Shown piece by piece: positions 33,833-42,344 of a stretch of DNA of 64,000 nt; the stretch's first letter is position 1, and the number at the start of each line of letters is the position of its first letter. The DNA is taken from positions 1 through 64,000 of the forward strand of contig NZ_SOFH01000006.1 in assembly GCF_004402495.1 (NCBI RefSeq). The letters run 5' to 3'. The stretch comes from Cryobacterium sp. HLT2-28 (GTDB lineage Bacteria; Actinomycetota; Actinomycetes; Actinomycetales; Microbacteriaceae). The notes beneath the pieces are model-generated. The model made no database searches. It had not been told where the DNA came from and worked only from the letters and a program-made list of their open reading frames with translations. Both the position numbers and the translations under genes were made by a program.

Positions 33833-34747
33833 CTATCCCGCGGCCTGCGGGTGGTAGCGGGCGAGCAGGAAGACGCCGTAGATCGCGATGGCACCGGCGA
33901 CGATGAAGGCCACGGCCGCCCAGGCCGGCGCCTGCGCCACCTCGCCGAGCACGACGATTCCGATGCCGACCGCGATCAGCGGGTCGATCACGGTCAGGCC
34001 GGCGATCACCAGGTCGGGCGGACCGGACGCGTATGCGTTCTGCACGAAGTAGGCCCCGAGGGTCGCGCCGAGCAGCAGCCCGGCCACGCAGGTCAGCGTC
34101 AGCCACTCGAAGTTGCCGTTCTGGGTGCGGTTGATGATCACCTTCGCGAGGGTCGCGACGAATCCATAGAGAACTCCGGCGCCGATGATGTACAGGATCG
34201 CCGGGAAGCGGGTGCGCAGAAAGCCGAAGAGGCCCCCGAACACGAGCAGGACACCGCCCAGCATGATCAGGATCGTGACGAGGTTCGCATCCGTGACCGG
34301 CTTGTCGACGGCGGTGAACGCGGCGACAGTGACGAAAAGTCCGACCCCGCCCACGCACATGCCGATGGCGATCTTGGACGCCCGGTTGACCTTCACGCCG
34401 GAGACGCGCGCGTTGAGGATCGAGGTGATCACGAGGGCCACCGCGCCGAGAGGCTGGACCACGATGATCGGCGCGAAGTTGAGGCTGGACAACTGGAAGA
34501 GGATGGCCAGGCCGAGCATCAGCGTGCCGAACACCCAGGAGGGCCGGCCCAGCAGGAGGGCGAGCTGGCGCGGGTTGAGCCCGCCGGTGACCTCCACGGT
34601 CCTGGCCTCGACCTTGGTCACCCCGCGGTGCTGAAACTGCGCCCCGAGGGAGAGGAAGACCGCGCCGACCAGGGCGAGCGGGATTCCGATGGCCTGGCGG
34701 GGATCGATCGTGAGGTCCACAGCCAAGTCAGTCAGGTCGAGGGTCAC
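33833..34747 (-). CDS. DMT-superfamily membrane transporter
   Basis: 304 residues, about nine to ten hydrophobic segments: IPLALVGAVFLSLGAQFQHRG, IIVVQPLGAVALVITSILNAR, AILYIIGAGVLYGFVATLAKV and VIDPLIAVGIGIVVLGE. The duplicated five-segment pattern and the closing motif with LGE are typical of EamA/NIPA-like drug/metabolite carriers. The substrate is not readable. Divergent from def, which starts 40 bases away. Confidence 0.82.
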   Translation of the reverse strand: MTLDLTDLAVDLTIDPRQAIGIPLALVGAVFLSLGAQFQHRGVTKVEARTVEVTGGLNPRQLALLLGRPSWVFGTLMLGLAILFQLSSLNFAPIIVVQPLGAVALVITSILNARVSGVKVNRASKIAIGMCVGGVGLFVTVAAFTAVDKPVTDANLVTILIMLGGVLLVFGGLFGFLRTRFPAILYIIGAGVLYGFVATLAKVIINRTQNGNFEWLTLTCVAGLLLGATLGAYFVQNAYASGPPDLVIAGLTVIDPLIAVGIGIVVLGEVAQAPAWAAVAFIVAGAIAIYGVFLLARYHPQAAG

Positions 34748-34787
34748 TCAATGACCCTATCGAGAACCAGCCCGTTATCCTTGCTGA

Positions 34788-35354
34788 ATGGCCGTGCGAG
34801 CAATTGTTATTTCCGGAGATCCCGTTCTCCACTCCCCCGCAGCATCCGTCGAGGAATTCGACGATGACCTGCGCGTCCTGGTACAGGACATGTACGAGAC
34901 AATGGATGCCGCCCCCGGCGTCGGCCTCGCCGCGCCCCAGGTCGGCGTGCCGCTGCGCCTCTTCACCTACAGCTACCTCGACGATGACGACCGGTCATGG
35001 CGTGGTGTGGCTATCAACCCTGAACTGTGGATCACCCCGGTCCCGGCCGGTGAAGCGGACGAGGACGAGGACGTCGAAGGCTGCCTGTCCTACCCGGGCG
35101 AACGTTTCCCCCTCCTGCGCTCCCCGTCGGCGATCCTGCGCGCGGTCGACCTGGACCAGGAGCCGTTCGAGATCCATGCCGAGGGCTGGCTGGCCCGGAT
35201 CTTCCAGCACGAATACGACCACCTCGACGGCACGCTCTACGTGGACCGTCTCGAGCATTTCTACGCGAAGATCGCCAACAAGGTCACCCGCAAACGCGGC
35301 TGGGGCATCCCCGACCTCAGCTGGGTCCCCGGGGTCGACAACCTCGAGGACTGA
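34788..35354 (+). CDS. def: peptide deformylase
   Basis: 188 residues. All three deformylase motifs are present: GVGLAAPQVG, EGCLSYPGE (metal-binding Cys) and HEYDHLDGTLY (two metal His and catalytic Glu). The enzyme removes the formyl group from nascent N-terminal Met. The C-terminal extension (FYAKIANKVTRKRGWGIPDLSW) is usual for actinobacterial members. It is convergent with the kinase-like gene, with a short GC hairpin between. Confidence 0.95.
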   Translation: MAVRAIVISGDPVLHSPAASVEEFDDDLRVLVQDMYETMDAAPGVGLAAPQVGVPLRLFTYSYLDDDDRSWRGVAINPELWITPVPAGEADEDEDVEGCLSYPGERFPLLRSPSAILRAVDLDQEPFEIHAEGWLARIFQHEYDHLDGTLYVDRLEHFYAKIANKVTRKRGWGIPDLSWVPGVDNLED

Positions 35355-35380
35355 GCCACCGGGACACGGCCACCTCCCGC

Positions 35381-36244
35381 TCAGCGGGAGAGGTCGACGC
35401 CGTGCACACCGTTGTGGAAACGCAGCGACGGGAAGATCGCGGACACGGAGAATCCGACGCCGGGCACGGTGCCGGCTTTGAAGACACCGCCGAACAACTC
35501 GGCCCGTTCCCGCATCTGGGTGATCCCCGCACCGCTGATGCTCTCACTGAGCGCCTTGAGGTCGTCGTCGATCGTGTAACTGGTGCGGGCGGCGAACTCC
35601 CCCGCATCGGCGCTTGAACGCCGGGCGCCGGCACGAATGCCGTCGTCGTCGACCTGCAGCTGCAGGCCGTCCCGGGTCCAGGTGAAGGTGATCTTCGCCT
35701 CCGTACCCGGGCCGCCGTGCTTGAGGGAGTTGGCCAGCGCGCTCTGGAGAATCCGGAAGATGGCCAGCTCAGCGCCTGGCTTGAGCGGGAACCGCTCGCC
35801 CGCCTCGGTGAAACCCACGACGAGGCCGGCATCGCGCATAACCCGGAAGAGGTCCCTGGCCGACTGGAGGCCCGGCTGCGCGGTGGCGACGGATTCGCCC
35901 TCGCGCACGATGGTGAGCACCCGGCGCATGTCCGCGAGGGCGCCGCGCCCGTCCTCGGCGAGGGCAGTGGCGGCCCGCACCGCGCTGGACGGGTCTGTCT
36001 CGGCCGTGTACCTGGCCGCCTCGGCCCCGGTGACCAACCGGGAGACGGCCAGCACCGCGATGTCCTGGAGCTCGCGGATGATGCCGAGTCGGCCCTGCTG
36101 CTCAGCGAGGCTCAGCTCGAGGTCGATCCGCAGCTGCTCGGCCGCGGACTGGTTGACGGCGACTCGCCGCGCTCGCAGCCACAGCACGAGCAACAGCACG
36201 GAGAGGACTGCCAGCACGATGCTCGCGATCAACCAGAAATCCAT
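35381..36244 (-). CDS. histidine-kinase-like protein lacking the phospho-acceptor His
   Basis: 287 residues. One N-terminal membrane segment (IASIVLAVLSVLLLVLWL). The dimerisation helix reads RELQDIAVLAVSRL: the HisKA_3-type ELHD motif has Gln60 in place of the phospho-acceptor His. The HATPase domain keeps an N-box (ALANSLKHGG), a D-box (VDDDG) and a G2 box (GAGITQMRERAELFGG). It probably binds ATP but cannot autophosphorylate in the normal way, and no response-regulator gene is adjacent. It may act as an allosteric partner (inference). Confidence 0.8.
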   Translation of the reverse strand: MDFWLIASIVLAVLSVLLLVLWLRARRVAVNQSAAEQLRIDLELSLAEQQGRLGIIRELQDIAVLAVSRLVTGAEAARYTAETDPSSAVRAATALAEDGRGALADMRRVLTIVREGESVATAQPGLQSARDLFRVMRDAGLVVGFTEAGERFPLKPGAELAIFRILQSALANSLKHGGPGTEAKITFTWTRDGLQLQVDDDGIRAGARRSSADAGEFAARTSYTIDDDLKALSESISGAGITQMRERAELFGGVFKAGTVPGVGFSVSAIFPSLRFHNGVHGVDLSR

Positions 36245-36283
36245 GGACTACGCCTTTCCTGCGGCGGCTAGTGCCCCGGGTGC

Positions 36284-36321
36284 AAAAAAGGCCACCCGGG
36301 GTGGAGCCCTAGGTGGCCTTT
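36284..36321 (-). terminator. rho-independent terminator of tRNA-Asn
   Basis: On the minus strand GGCCACC (36318-36312) pairs with GGTGGCC (36296-36290) and is followed by six Ts (36289-36284). It begins just after the tRNA-Asn 3' end. An overlapping CCCCGGGTG/CACCCGGGG hairpin adds strength. Confidence 0.85.
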
Positions 36322-36323
36322 AG

Positions 36324-36396
36324 CTCCCCGACTTGGACTCGAACCAAGAACCTGCGCATTAACAGTGCGCTGCTCTGCCAATTGAGCTATCGAGGA
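36324..36396 (-). tRNA. tRNA-Asn (GTT anticodon)
   Basis: A 73-base cloverleaf: acceptor TCCTCGA with TCGGGGA, D-arm GCTCAATTGGCAGAGC, anticodon loop CTGTTAA, T-arm CTTGGTTCGAGTCCAAG, discriminator G, CCA not encoded. A terminator follows immediately. Confidence 0.95.
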
Positions 36397-36457
36397 ATGC
36401 TTGAACAACTCTGTTACTTTATCAAAAGTTCGGCATCTGCCAAATCGGGGCCTGGGT

Positions 36458-37492
36458 TCAGTACCCGATCCGGGCGTCGACGACGCCGACGAACCGCCCA
36501 TCGCCAAGGAACGCTCTCACATTCAACCGGATGCGTTCAGCAAGGAGGGGCGCCGTCATCTCGGGCGTGTCTGCCGAGTGCGGTGTGATCAGGCACCGCG
36601 GTTCGCTCCACAGCGGATGCCCGTCGGGCAGCGGCTCCGGGTCGGTCACGTCCAGGGCCGCGCCGGCGATGGAGCCGGCGGCCAGGGCCGCCACCAGCGC
36701 GTCCGTGTCGACCAGCGGCCCCCGTGCGATGTTGACCAGGTTCGCCTCCGGACGCATCAGCGCGAGCTCTACCGCCCCGATCAGGTGCCGGGTGGCCTCT
36801 GTCAGCGCTGCGGCGACGATGACCAGATCGGCCTCGGGCAGAACCTCGGACAGGGCATCCGTCGGCACGGTGCGGTCCGCGCCGGGTACCGGCCGGCTGC
36901 TGCGGCGCACCACGGTGATGCGGGCCCCGAACGGCTCCAGCAGCCGGATGAGTTCCAGGGCGATCCCCCCGGCGCCGATGATGACCACGGAACGGCCGTA
37001 CAGCGAGCGACCCTCCGGCACGGTGGACCAGCTTGAGGCCCTGGCCCGCGTGGGCAGAACGCGGAGCAGGGCCAGTGCGAGGGCGAGCGCATGTTCGGCC
37101 ACCGGCTGGGCGTAGGCGCCCTTGGCGCTGGTCCAGAGCAGGTCCGGACGGGCCTGCGCGGCCAGGACGGCGCTGAACGCGTCGACGCCGGCCCAGGGCA
37201 GCTGCACCCACTGGATTTGCGGGTTGGCGGCCAGGGTGGCCCCGAGCAGGTCGGCCTGGGCGTAGGAGAGCCAGATCAATCCCCGGGTCGCGGGCGACAA
37301 CTCCGCCACCTCCCCCTCGGCGGCGCGGACGGCCGCTGTGAAGACCTCTGCGGGCCGTGGCAGCACGGCGATCGGACCGCGGGCCGGGCGCATCCCCTCG
37401 GGAATGGGCGTCACCTCGTCGGCGAGCACGGCCCGGTGCTGCGCGGCAGGCCCGGTGTCGTCCGCGACGCGGCGGTCAGGATTCGTCGGCAC
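36458..37492 (-). CDS. D-isomer-specific 2-hydroxyacid dehydrogenase family protein
   Basis: 344 residues from the GTG at 37492; a longer frame to 37573 runs antiparallel over the repeat tail of the ABC gene. The Rossmann motif is VVIIGAGGIALELI (in place of GxGxxG with the third Gly changed). Catalytic residues are all present: Arg in NIARGPLVDTD, Glu in DPEPLPDGHPLW, and His in TPHSADTPEM. Substrates in the family range from phosphoglycerate to glyoxylate; none can be assigned. Overlaps the ABC gene by 17 bases. Confidence 0.88.
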   Translation of the reverse strand: MPTNPDRRVADDTGPAAQHRAVLADEVTPIPEGMRPARGPIAVLPRPAEVFTAAVRAAEGEVAELSPATRGLIWLSYAQADLLGATLAANPQIQWVQLPWAGVDAFSAVLAAQARPDLLWTSAKGAYAQPVAEHALALALALLRVLPTRARASSWSTVPEGRSLYGRSVVIIGAGGIALELIRLLEPFGARITVVRRSSRPVPGADRTVPTDALSEVLPEADLVIVAAALTEATRHLIGAVELALMRPEANLVNIARGPLVDTDALVAALAAGSIAGAALDVTDPEPLPDGHPLWSEPRCLITPHSADTPEMTAPLLAERIRLNVRAFLGDGRFVGVVDARIGY

Positions 37493-38414
37493 GGTCGTCG
37501 CCCCGGTCGTGGTCGTCCGGATCGGCGTCCGGATCGGCGTCCGCGTCCTCGCCCGGACCGTCGCTCGCCTCATTGTCCAGTTCGTCGTCTGCCTCCGGCC
37601 CGGTCAGCGCCGCGGCCAGCCCCGCCACATACGGATGCCACGGGTCCTTGAACACCTCGTCGATGGTTCCGAGGCCGACGAGCACCCCCTGGTACAGCAC
37701 GCCGATCCGGTTCGCCACCCGGCGCAGCACGGTGAGGTCCGAGCTGATCACGAGCGCAGAAAATGACCGTTCACGCTGGAGTTCGCCGATCAGGTCGACC
37801 ACCGCGTCGCGCACCGTCACGTCGACCCCGGCGGTCGGCTCGTCCGCTATCAGCAGGGCTGGTCCGAAGACGAGGGCACGGGCGAGGGCGACCCGCTGGC
37901 GTTGCCCGTTGCTCAGTTCGTAAGGGTAGCGAGGCAGCACCGCCAGCGGGAGCCGCACGGCGTCCACCATCGTCGCCACGCGCGCGTCGAGCGCCTTGCG
38001 GTTGTAGCGCCGGTCGCGCTCCAGCACGGGCTCCGCCACGATCTCCGCCACCGTCATCGTCGGCGGGAGCGTGTCGGCCGCGTTCTGTTCGAGCAGGCCG
38101 ACCCCGAAGGTGAGGCGGGCGAGCTTGCGGCGGCCGATCCTGCGCATCCGGAAGCCGAGCACCGTTGCCTCTCCCCCCGTGATGATCGGCCGGGCGCTGC
38201 CGAGCCCCGGAGCGAACGCCGCACCGGACAAAACGCTGGCGAGGGTGCTCTTGCCCGAACCGCTCTCCCCGAGCAGCCCGAGCACCTCGCCCGGCTTGAT
38301 CTGCAGGGTGAGCCCGTGCACAGCGACATGGGCCGGGCTCACTCCGTGCGGCGGATACTCGACCGTGAGATCGCTGGTCGAGATCGGGAAAATCGGTTTG
38401 GCGCCGCGAGTCAT
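37476..38414 (-). CDS. extra ABC ATP-binding protein of the peptide importer, degenerate
   Basis: 312 residues. Walker A GESGSGKST (49-57), a Q-loop Gln (LLEQN, 110), signature LSNGQ in place of LSGGQ (167-171), and Walker B LLIADEPT with Glu192. The switch-loop His is Ser225 (ISSDL for ITHDL). Residues about 285-312 are a very acidic tail with DADPDADPDD, coded by a 12-base tandem repeat. It follows the fused DppDF ATPase by 5 bases, so the importer operon carries three NBDs. It may have a regulatory role. Confidence 0.8.
   Translation of the reverse strand: MTRGAKPIFPISTSDLTVEYPPHGVSPAHVAVHGLTLQIKPGEVLGLLGESGSGKSTLASVLSGAAFAPGLGSARPIITGGEATVLGFRMRRIGRRKLARLTFGVGLLEQNAADTLPPTMTVAEIVAEPVLERDRRYNRKALDARVATMVDAVRLPLAVLPRYPYELSNGQRQRVALARALVFGPALLIADEPTAGVDVTVRDAVVDLIGELQRERSFSALVISSDLTVLRRVANRIGVLYQGVLVGLGTIDEVFKDPWHPYVAGLAAALTGPEADDELDNEASDGPGEDADADPDADPDDHDRGDDRADES
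37515..37550. repeat. 12-base tandem repeat encoding the acidic ABC tail
   Basis: Two perfect copies of GTCCGGATCGGC (37515-37538) are followed by the diverged copy GTCCGCGTCCTC. On the minus strand this codes for repeated Asp/Ala/Pro. Slippage here could change the tail length. Confidence 0.7.
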
Positions 38415-38419
38415 GCGTT

Positions 38420-40108
38420 CTATCCTGCCGCACGCAGCCGGCGAAGCTTCTCCCGTCGGTCGGCCTGTTCTGCCGGGTCGGGAACCGGAAGCGAGGCAAG
38501 CAGTCGCTGCGTGTACGGGTCCTTCGGCGCCCCCAGGACCTCGGCACCGGTACCCTCTTCGACCAGCTTGCCCTTGTACAGCACTGCGATCCGGTCCGCG
38601 AGGATGTCGACGACGGCAAGGTCGTGGCTGATGAACAGGGCGGCGAAACCGAATTCCTCCTGCAGCTCGGCGAACAGTTCGAGCACCCTCGCCTGGACCG
38701 ACACGTCGAGGGCCGAGGTGGGCTCATCGGCGATGAGCAGGCTCGGTTCGAGCGCCAGCGCCCTGGCCAGGCTGGCCCGCTGGCGTTGCCCACCGCTGAG
38801 CTCGTGCGGGTAGCGGTCGCCGTAGGCCCGGGGCAGCTGAACGGCCTCGAGCAGCTCGTTCACGCGAGTGCGCGCGCCGGCCGGGTTCTGGGCCCGCCCG
38901 TGCACCACCAGCGGCTCCGCCACGCATTCGGCGATCGTGAGCAACGGGTTGAAGCTCGACGCCGGGTCCTGGAACACGAAGCCGATGTCGCTGCGGAGCT
39001 TCTTGAACTCGCGTTCCTTGAACCCGTGCATTTCGTGCCCGAGCACCGTGAGCGAGCCGCCGGTCACCCGGGTCAGGCCGGCGATGGCCCGGCCCGTCGT
39101 CGTCTTGCCCGATCCGCTCTCGCCGACGAGGCCGAGAACCTCTCCCGGGCGGATGACGAAGCTCACGCCGTCCACGGCGGTGAAGCCGGCCCGGCCGAAC
39201 CGGCCGGGGTATTCGATGGTGAGGTTGTCGGCCACGACGACCGGCGGGAGTTCCAGCCAGGCCGGCTCCCTGGCCTCCGCGCGCACAGCGGCGTGCGCGA
39301 TTCCCTGGCCGACGTGCGGCACTGCGGCGAGGAGGCGCTTGGTGTAGTCGTTCTGCGGCGAGGAGAAGAGCGTTTGCGCGTCGGCCTCCTCGACCACCTT
39401 GCCCTGGTACATCACGGCCACCCGGTCGGCGAGGTCGGCAACGACGCCCATGTTGTGGGTGATCAGCACGATGGCGGTGCCGAACTCGTCGCGGCAGCGC
39501 CGGAGCAGGTCGAGGATCTCGGCTTGCACGGTCACGTCCAGGGCGGTGGTCGGCTCGTCGGCGACGATCAGGCCGGGGTCGAGCACGAGGGCCATGGCGA
39601 TCACGACGCGCTGCTTCTGGCCGCCGGAGAACTGGTGCGGGAAGTAGTTGACCCGGGTCTCCGGGTCGGGGATCCCGACCCGGCCGAGGATCTCGATCGC
39701 CTTGGCCTTGGCCTCCTTGCGGCTGAACTGCCCGTGCGCCCGGATACCCTCGGCGATCTGCCAGCCGACCGTGTAGACCGGGTTGAGCGCGGTCGACGGT
39801 TCCTGGAAGACCATCGACACGTCGGTGCCGCGCACCTGGCGCAGTTTGCGCTTGCCGATGGAGAGGATGTCGTGCTCGCTCGAGCCGTCCTTGCTGCTGA
39901 GCAGCACCACGCCGGAGGCGGTCGCAGTCTCCGGGAGCAGGCCGAGGATGGTTTTGGCGGTCACGGTCTTGCCACTGCCGCTCTCGCCGACGATGGCGAG
40001 GACCTCACCGGGGGCCACCCGCAGGCTTACGCCGTCGACGGCCCGCACGGCACCCGCATCCGTGGAGAAGGAGATGCCCAGGTCGGTGATGGTCAGGACG
40101 TCGCTCAC
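38420..40108 (-). CDS. fused peptide ABC importer ATPase (DppD-DppF)
   Basis: 562 residues with two complete ABC cassettes. The first (about residues 1-270) has GESGSGKT, FSGGQKQR, LIVADEPT and ITHN. The second (about 290-555) has GESGSGKTT, LSGGQRQR, LLIADEPT and ISHD. Such tandem ATPases replace the separate DppD and DppF of oligopeptide importers. It overlaps the permease gene by four bases (40105-40108), and so is coupled to it. Confidence 0.95.
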   Translation of the reverse strand: MSDVLTITDLGISFSTDAGAVRAVDGVSLRVAPGEVLAIVGESGSGKTVTAKTILGLLPETATASGVVLLSSKDGSSEHDILSIGKRKLRQVRGTDVSMVFQEPSTALNPVYTVGWQIAEGIRAHGQFSRKEAKAKAIEILGRVGIPDPETRVNYFPHQFSGGQKQRVVIAMALVLDPGLIVADEPTTALDVTVQAEILDLLRRCRDEFGTAIVLITHNMGVVADLADRVAVMYQGKVVEEADAQTLFSSPQNDYTKRLLAAVPHVGQGIAHAAVRAEAREPAWLELPPVVVADNLTIEYPGRFGRAGFTAVDGVSFVIRPGEVLGLVGESGSGKTTTGRAIAGLTRVTGGSLTVLGHEMHGFKEREFKKLRSDIGFVFQDPASSFNPLLTIAECVAEPLVVHGRAQNPAGARTRVNELLEAVQLPRAYGDRYPHELSGGQRQRASLARALALEPSLLIADEPTSALDVSVQARVLELFAELQEEFGFAALFISHDLAVVDILADRIAVLYKGKLVEEGTGAEVLGAPKDPYTQRLLASLPVPDPAEQADRREKLRRLRAAG

Positions 40109-41160
40109 TGGGGAACCTCGAATTCGTCTTTCAGGATGCCGCCGGGCACGACCGATGTCTCGGCCACCAGCCCGGACGCCTTCGCCACCGATCGACGGCC
40201 GCGCAATCGGGGATCGGCCAGGTCGTTGAGGCTCTCACCGACGAGGGTCATGCCGAGGACGGCCAGCACGATGGCGAGGCCGGGGAAGAGTGCCGTCCAC
40301 CAGATGCCGCTCGAGACATCCGACACCGCCTTGTTGAGGTCGTAGCCCCACTCGGCGGCGGCGGACGGTTCGATGCCGAAGCCGAGGAAGCCCAGGCCGG
40401 CGAGGGTCAGGATCGCCTCGGAGGCGTTGAGCGTGAAGATGAGCGGGAGCGTGCGGGTGGCGTTGCGGAGCACGTGGCGGAACATGATCCGGGCGTTGCT
40501 GGCCCCGAGCACGCGAGCCGACTCGACGTAGGCCTCCGCCTTGATCCGCACCGTCTCCGCCCGGATCACCCGGAAGTACTGCGGGATGAACACGGTGGTG
40601 ATGGAGATGGCCGCGGCGAGGACACCGCCGATCAGGTTCGACCGGCCCCCGGAGATCACGATCGACATCACGATGGCCAGCAGCAGCGACGGGAACGCGT
40701 AGACGGCGTCGAAGACGACGACGAACACGCGGTCGAGCCAGCCGCCGAAGTACCCGGAGACCAAGCCGAGCATGACCCCGGCGAAGATGGAGAGGATCAC
40801 GGCGATGACGATGACGATCAGCGCCGTCTGGGCACCCCAGATGACCCGGGACAGCACGTCGTAGCCGCCGACAGTGGTTCCGAGCAGGTGCGAACCGCCC
40901 GGGGGCTTCTGGGCGCCGAAGGCGCCGCTCGCGTCGCGGAGCTGGCTGTAGCCGAACGGCGAGACCAGGGGCGCGAGGATGGCGGTGAGGATGAAGATCC
41001 CGGTGATGACGAGGCCGACGACGAGCATCCCGCGTTGCAGCCCGACGCTTTGGCGGAGCTGGTGCACGACGGGCAGCCGACTCCACAGGCCGTGTTTGTT
41101 CGAGCCCGTCGCGGTGGACGTGGCGATCATTTCGGTATCGGTCATGCCACTACCAGTCAT
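40105..41160 (-). CDS. peptide ABC importer permease (DppC type)
   Basis: 351 residues. Hydrophilic N-terminus, a first membrane segment (MLVVGLVITGIFILTAILAPL) with an N-terminal OppC-like extension, then the binding-protein-dependent permease domain with five segments. The EAA-like loop reads ESARVLGASNARIMFRHVLRNAT and contacts the ATPase. It pairs with the DppB-type permease, whose stop lies 1 base upstream. Confidence 0.92.
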   Translation of the reverse strand: MTGSGMTDTEMIATSTATGSNKHGLWSRLPVVHQLRQSVGLQRGMLVVGLVITGIFILTAILAPLVSPFGYSQLRDASGAFGAQKPPGGSHLLGTTVGGYDVLSRVIWGAQTALIVIVIAVILSIFAGVMLGLVSGYFGGWLDRVFVVVFDAVYAFPSLLLAIVMSIVISGGRSNLIGGVLAAAISITTVFIPQYFRVIRAETVRIKAEAYVESARVLGASNARIMFRHVLRNATRTLPLIFTLNASEAILTLAGLGFLGFGIEPSAAAEWGYDLNKAVSDVSSGIWWTALFPGLAIVLAVLGMTLVGESLNDLADPRLRGRRSVAKASGLVAETSVVPGGILKDEFEVPQ

Positions 41161-41161
41161 G

Positions 41162-42247
41162 TCAGTACCTCACTCTCGGGTCGATGAGCGCGGCGATGAT
41201 GTCGACGACGAAGTTGGACAGGGCCACGATCACGGCGAGCAGGGCGACGATGCCCTGCACGGCGACGAAGTCGCGGGCGGTGAGGAATTGGGCGAGCTCG
41301 AAGCCCAAGCCCTTCCACTCGAAGACGGTCTCGGTCAGGACCGCGCCGCTGAGCAGCAGCGCGATCTGGAGTCCGATCACGGTGATGATCGGGATCAGGG
41401 CCGGCCGGTACGCGTGCTTGGTGACCAGCCGGTATTCGCTGACGCCGCGCGAGCGTCCGGAGTCGACGTAGTCGGCGCCGAGGGTGCCGATGACGTTCGT
41501 GCGGACGAGGCGGAGGAAGACGCCGGCGGTGAGCAGTCCGAGCGCGAGCGCGGGGAGGACCGCATGCGACACCACGTCCAGGAGGATCTGGGGGTCGCCG
41601 GTCTGGAGGGCGTCGATGGTGTAGATGCCCGTCTTGCCGGGCAGGAACTGCATCTGCAGCTCAGAGCCGGTCGACGCGCGCCCGGCGACCGGGAGGACCT
41701 TGAGCCAGACCGAGAAGACGAGCTTGAAGAGCAACGCCGAAAAGAACACCGGGGTGGCATAGCAGAGGATCGCAAAGATCCGCAGGAACGCGTCGGGCGC
41801 CTTGTCCCGCCAGTACGCGGCGACGAGGCCGAGCGGGATGCCGACGATGAACGCGACGATGAGCGAGTAGAAGACCAGTTCGGCGGTGGCGACGCCGTAG
41901 GTGAGGAGCACCTCGGTGACGGGCTTGTTGGTGCTGATCGTGGTGCCGAAGTTGCCGGTGAAGATGTTCCCGAGGTACTCGAAATACTGCACCAGGATGG
42001 GCCGGTCGTAGCCGGCCGCCTGGATGCGCTCGGCGAGCTGCTCCGGACCGAGGCGACCGCCGAGGGCGGCCGTGATCGGGTCGCCGGTGGCTCGCATCAG
42101 CCAGAACACCATCGACACGAGGATGAAGATGGTGGGGAAGATGAGGGTGAAGCGGATGAGGATGTACCGCCCGATCCCCCCACCCGAGGAAGTCCGTTTG
42201 CGCCGAGCGGCTTTTTGGGCCGGTGGGCGCGCTGCCACAGTTGTCAT
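41162..42247 (-). CDS. peptide ABC importer permease (DppB type)
   Basis: 361 residues. About six membrane segments (YILIRFTLIFPTIFILVSMVF near the start) and the EAA loop DYVDSGRSRGVSEYRLVTKHAYRPALIPIITV. Gene order SBP-DppB-DppC-DppDF-ABC is a standard oligopeptide importer. It is separated from the binding-protein gene by a strong hairpin. Confidence 0.92.
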   Translation of the reverse strand: MTTVAARPPAQKAARRKRTSSGGGIGRYILIRFTLIFPTIFILVSMVFWLMRATGDPITAALGGRLGPEQLAERIQAAGYDRPILVQYFEYLGNIFTGNFGTTISTNKPVTEVLLTYGVATAELVFYSLIVAFIVGIPLGLVAAYWRDKAPDAFLRIFAILCYATPVFFSALLFKLVFSVWLKVLPVAGRASTGSELQMQFLPGKTGIYTIDALQTGDPQILLDVVSHAVLPALALGLLTAGVFLRLVRTNVIGTLGADYVDSGRSRGVSEYRLVTKHAYRPALIPIITVIGLQIALLLSGAVLTETVFEWKGLGFELAQFLTARDFVAVQGIVALLAVIVALSNFVVDIIAALIDPRVRY

Positions 42248-42272
42248 GCCTGCCTAACGCTTGGAAAGGGTC

Positions 42273-42307
42273 GGGGGCACCCAGCGATCGAGCTGCTGGA
42301 TGCCCCC
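42273..42307 (-). terminator. strong hairpin between the binding-protein and permease genes
   Basis: GGGGGCACCCAGC (42273-42285) and GCTGGATGCCCCC (42295-42307) pair over 13 bases with one mismatch. Placed after the binding-protein stop in an operon, it may act as a partial terminator or mRNA stabiliser, so that more binding protein than permease is made (inference). Confidence 0.7.
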
Positions 42308-42344
42308 GGATTTCAAATTAGAGAAACTCTAGCCGTTTGACGGA

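Noticed and set aside
35370-35395. short hairpin CTCCCGC-TCA-GCGGGAG between def and the kinase-like gene
   Set aside because: It overlaps the kinase-like stop region and has a 7-base stem with no U-tract; not called as a terminator.
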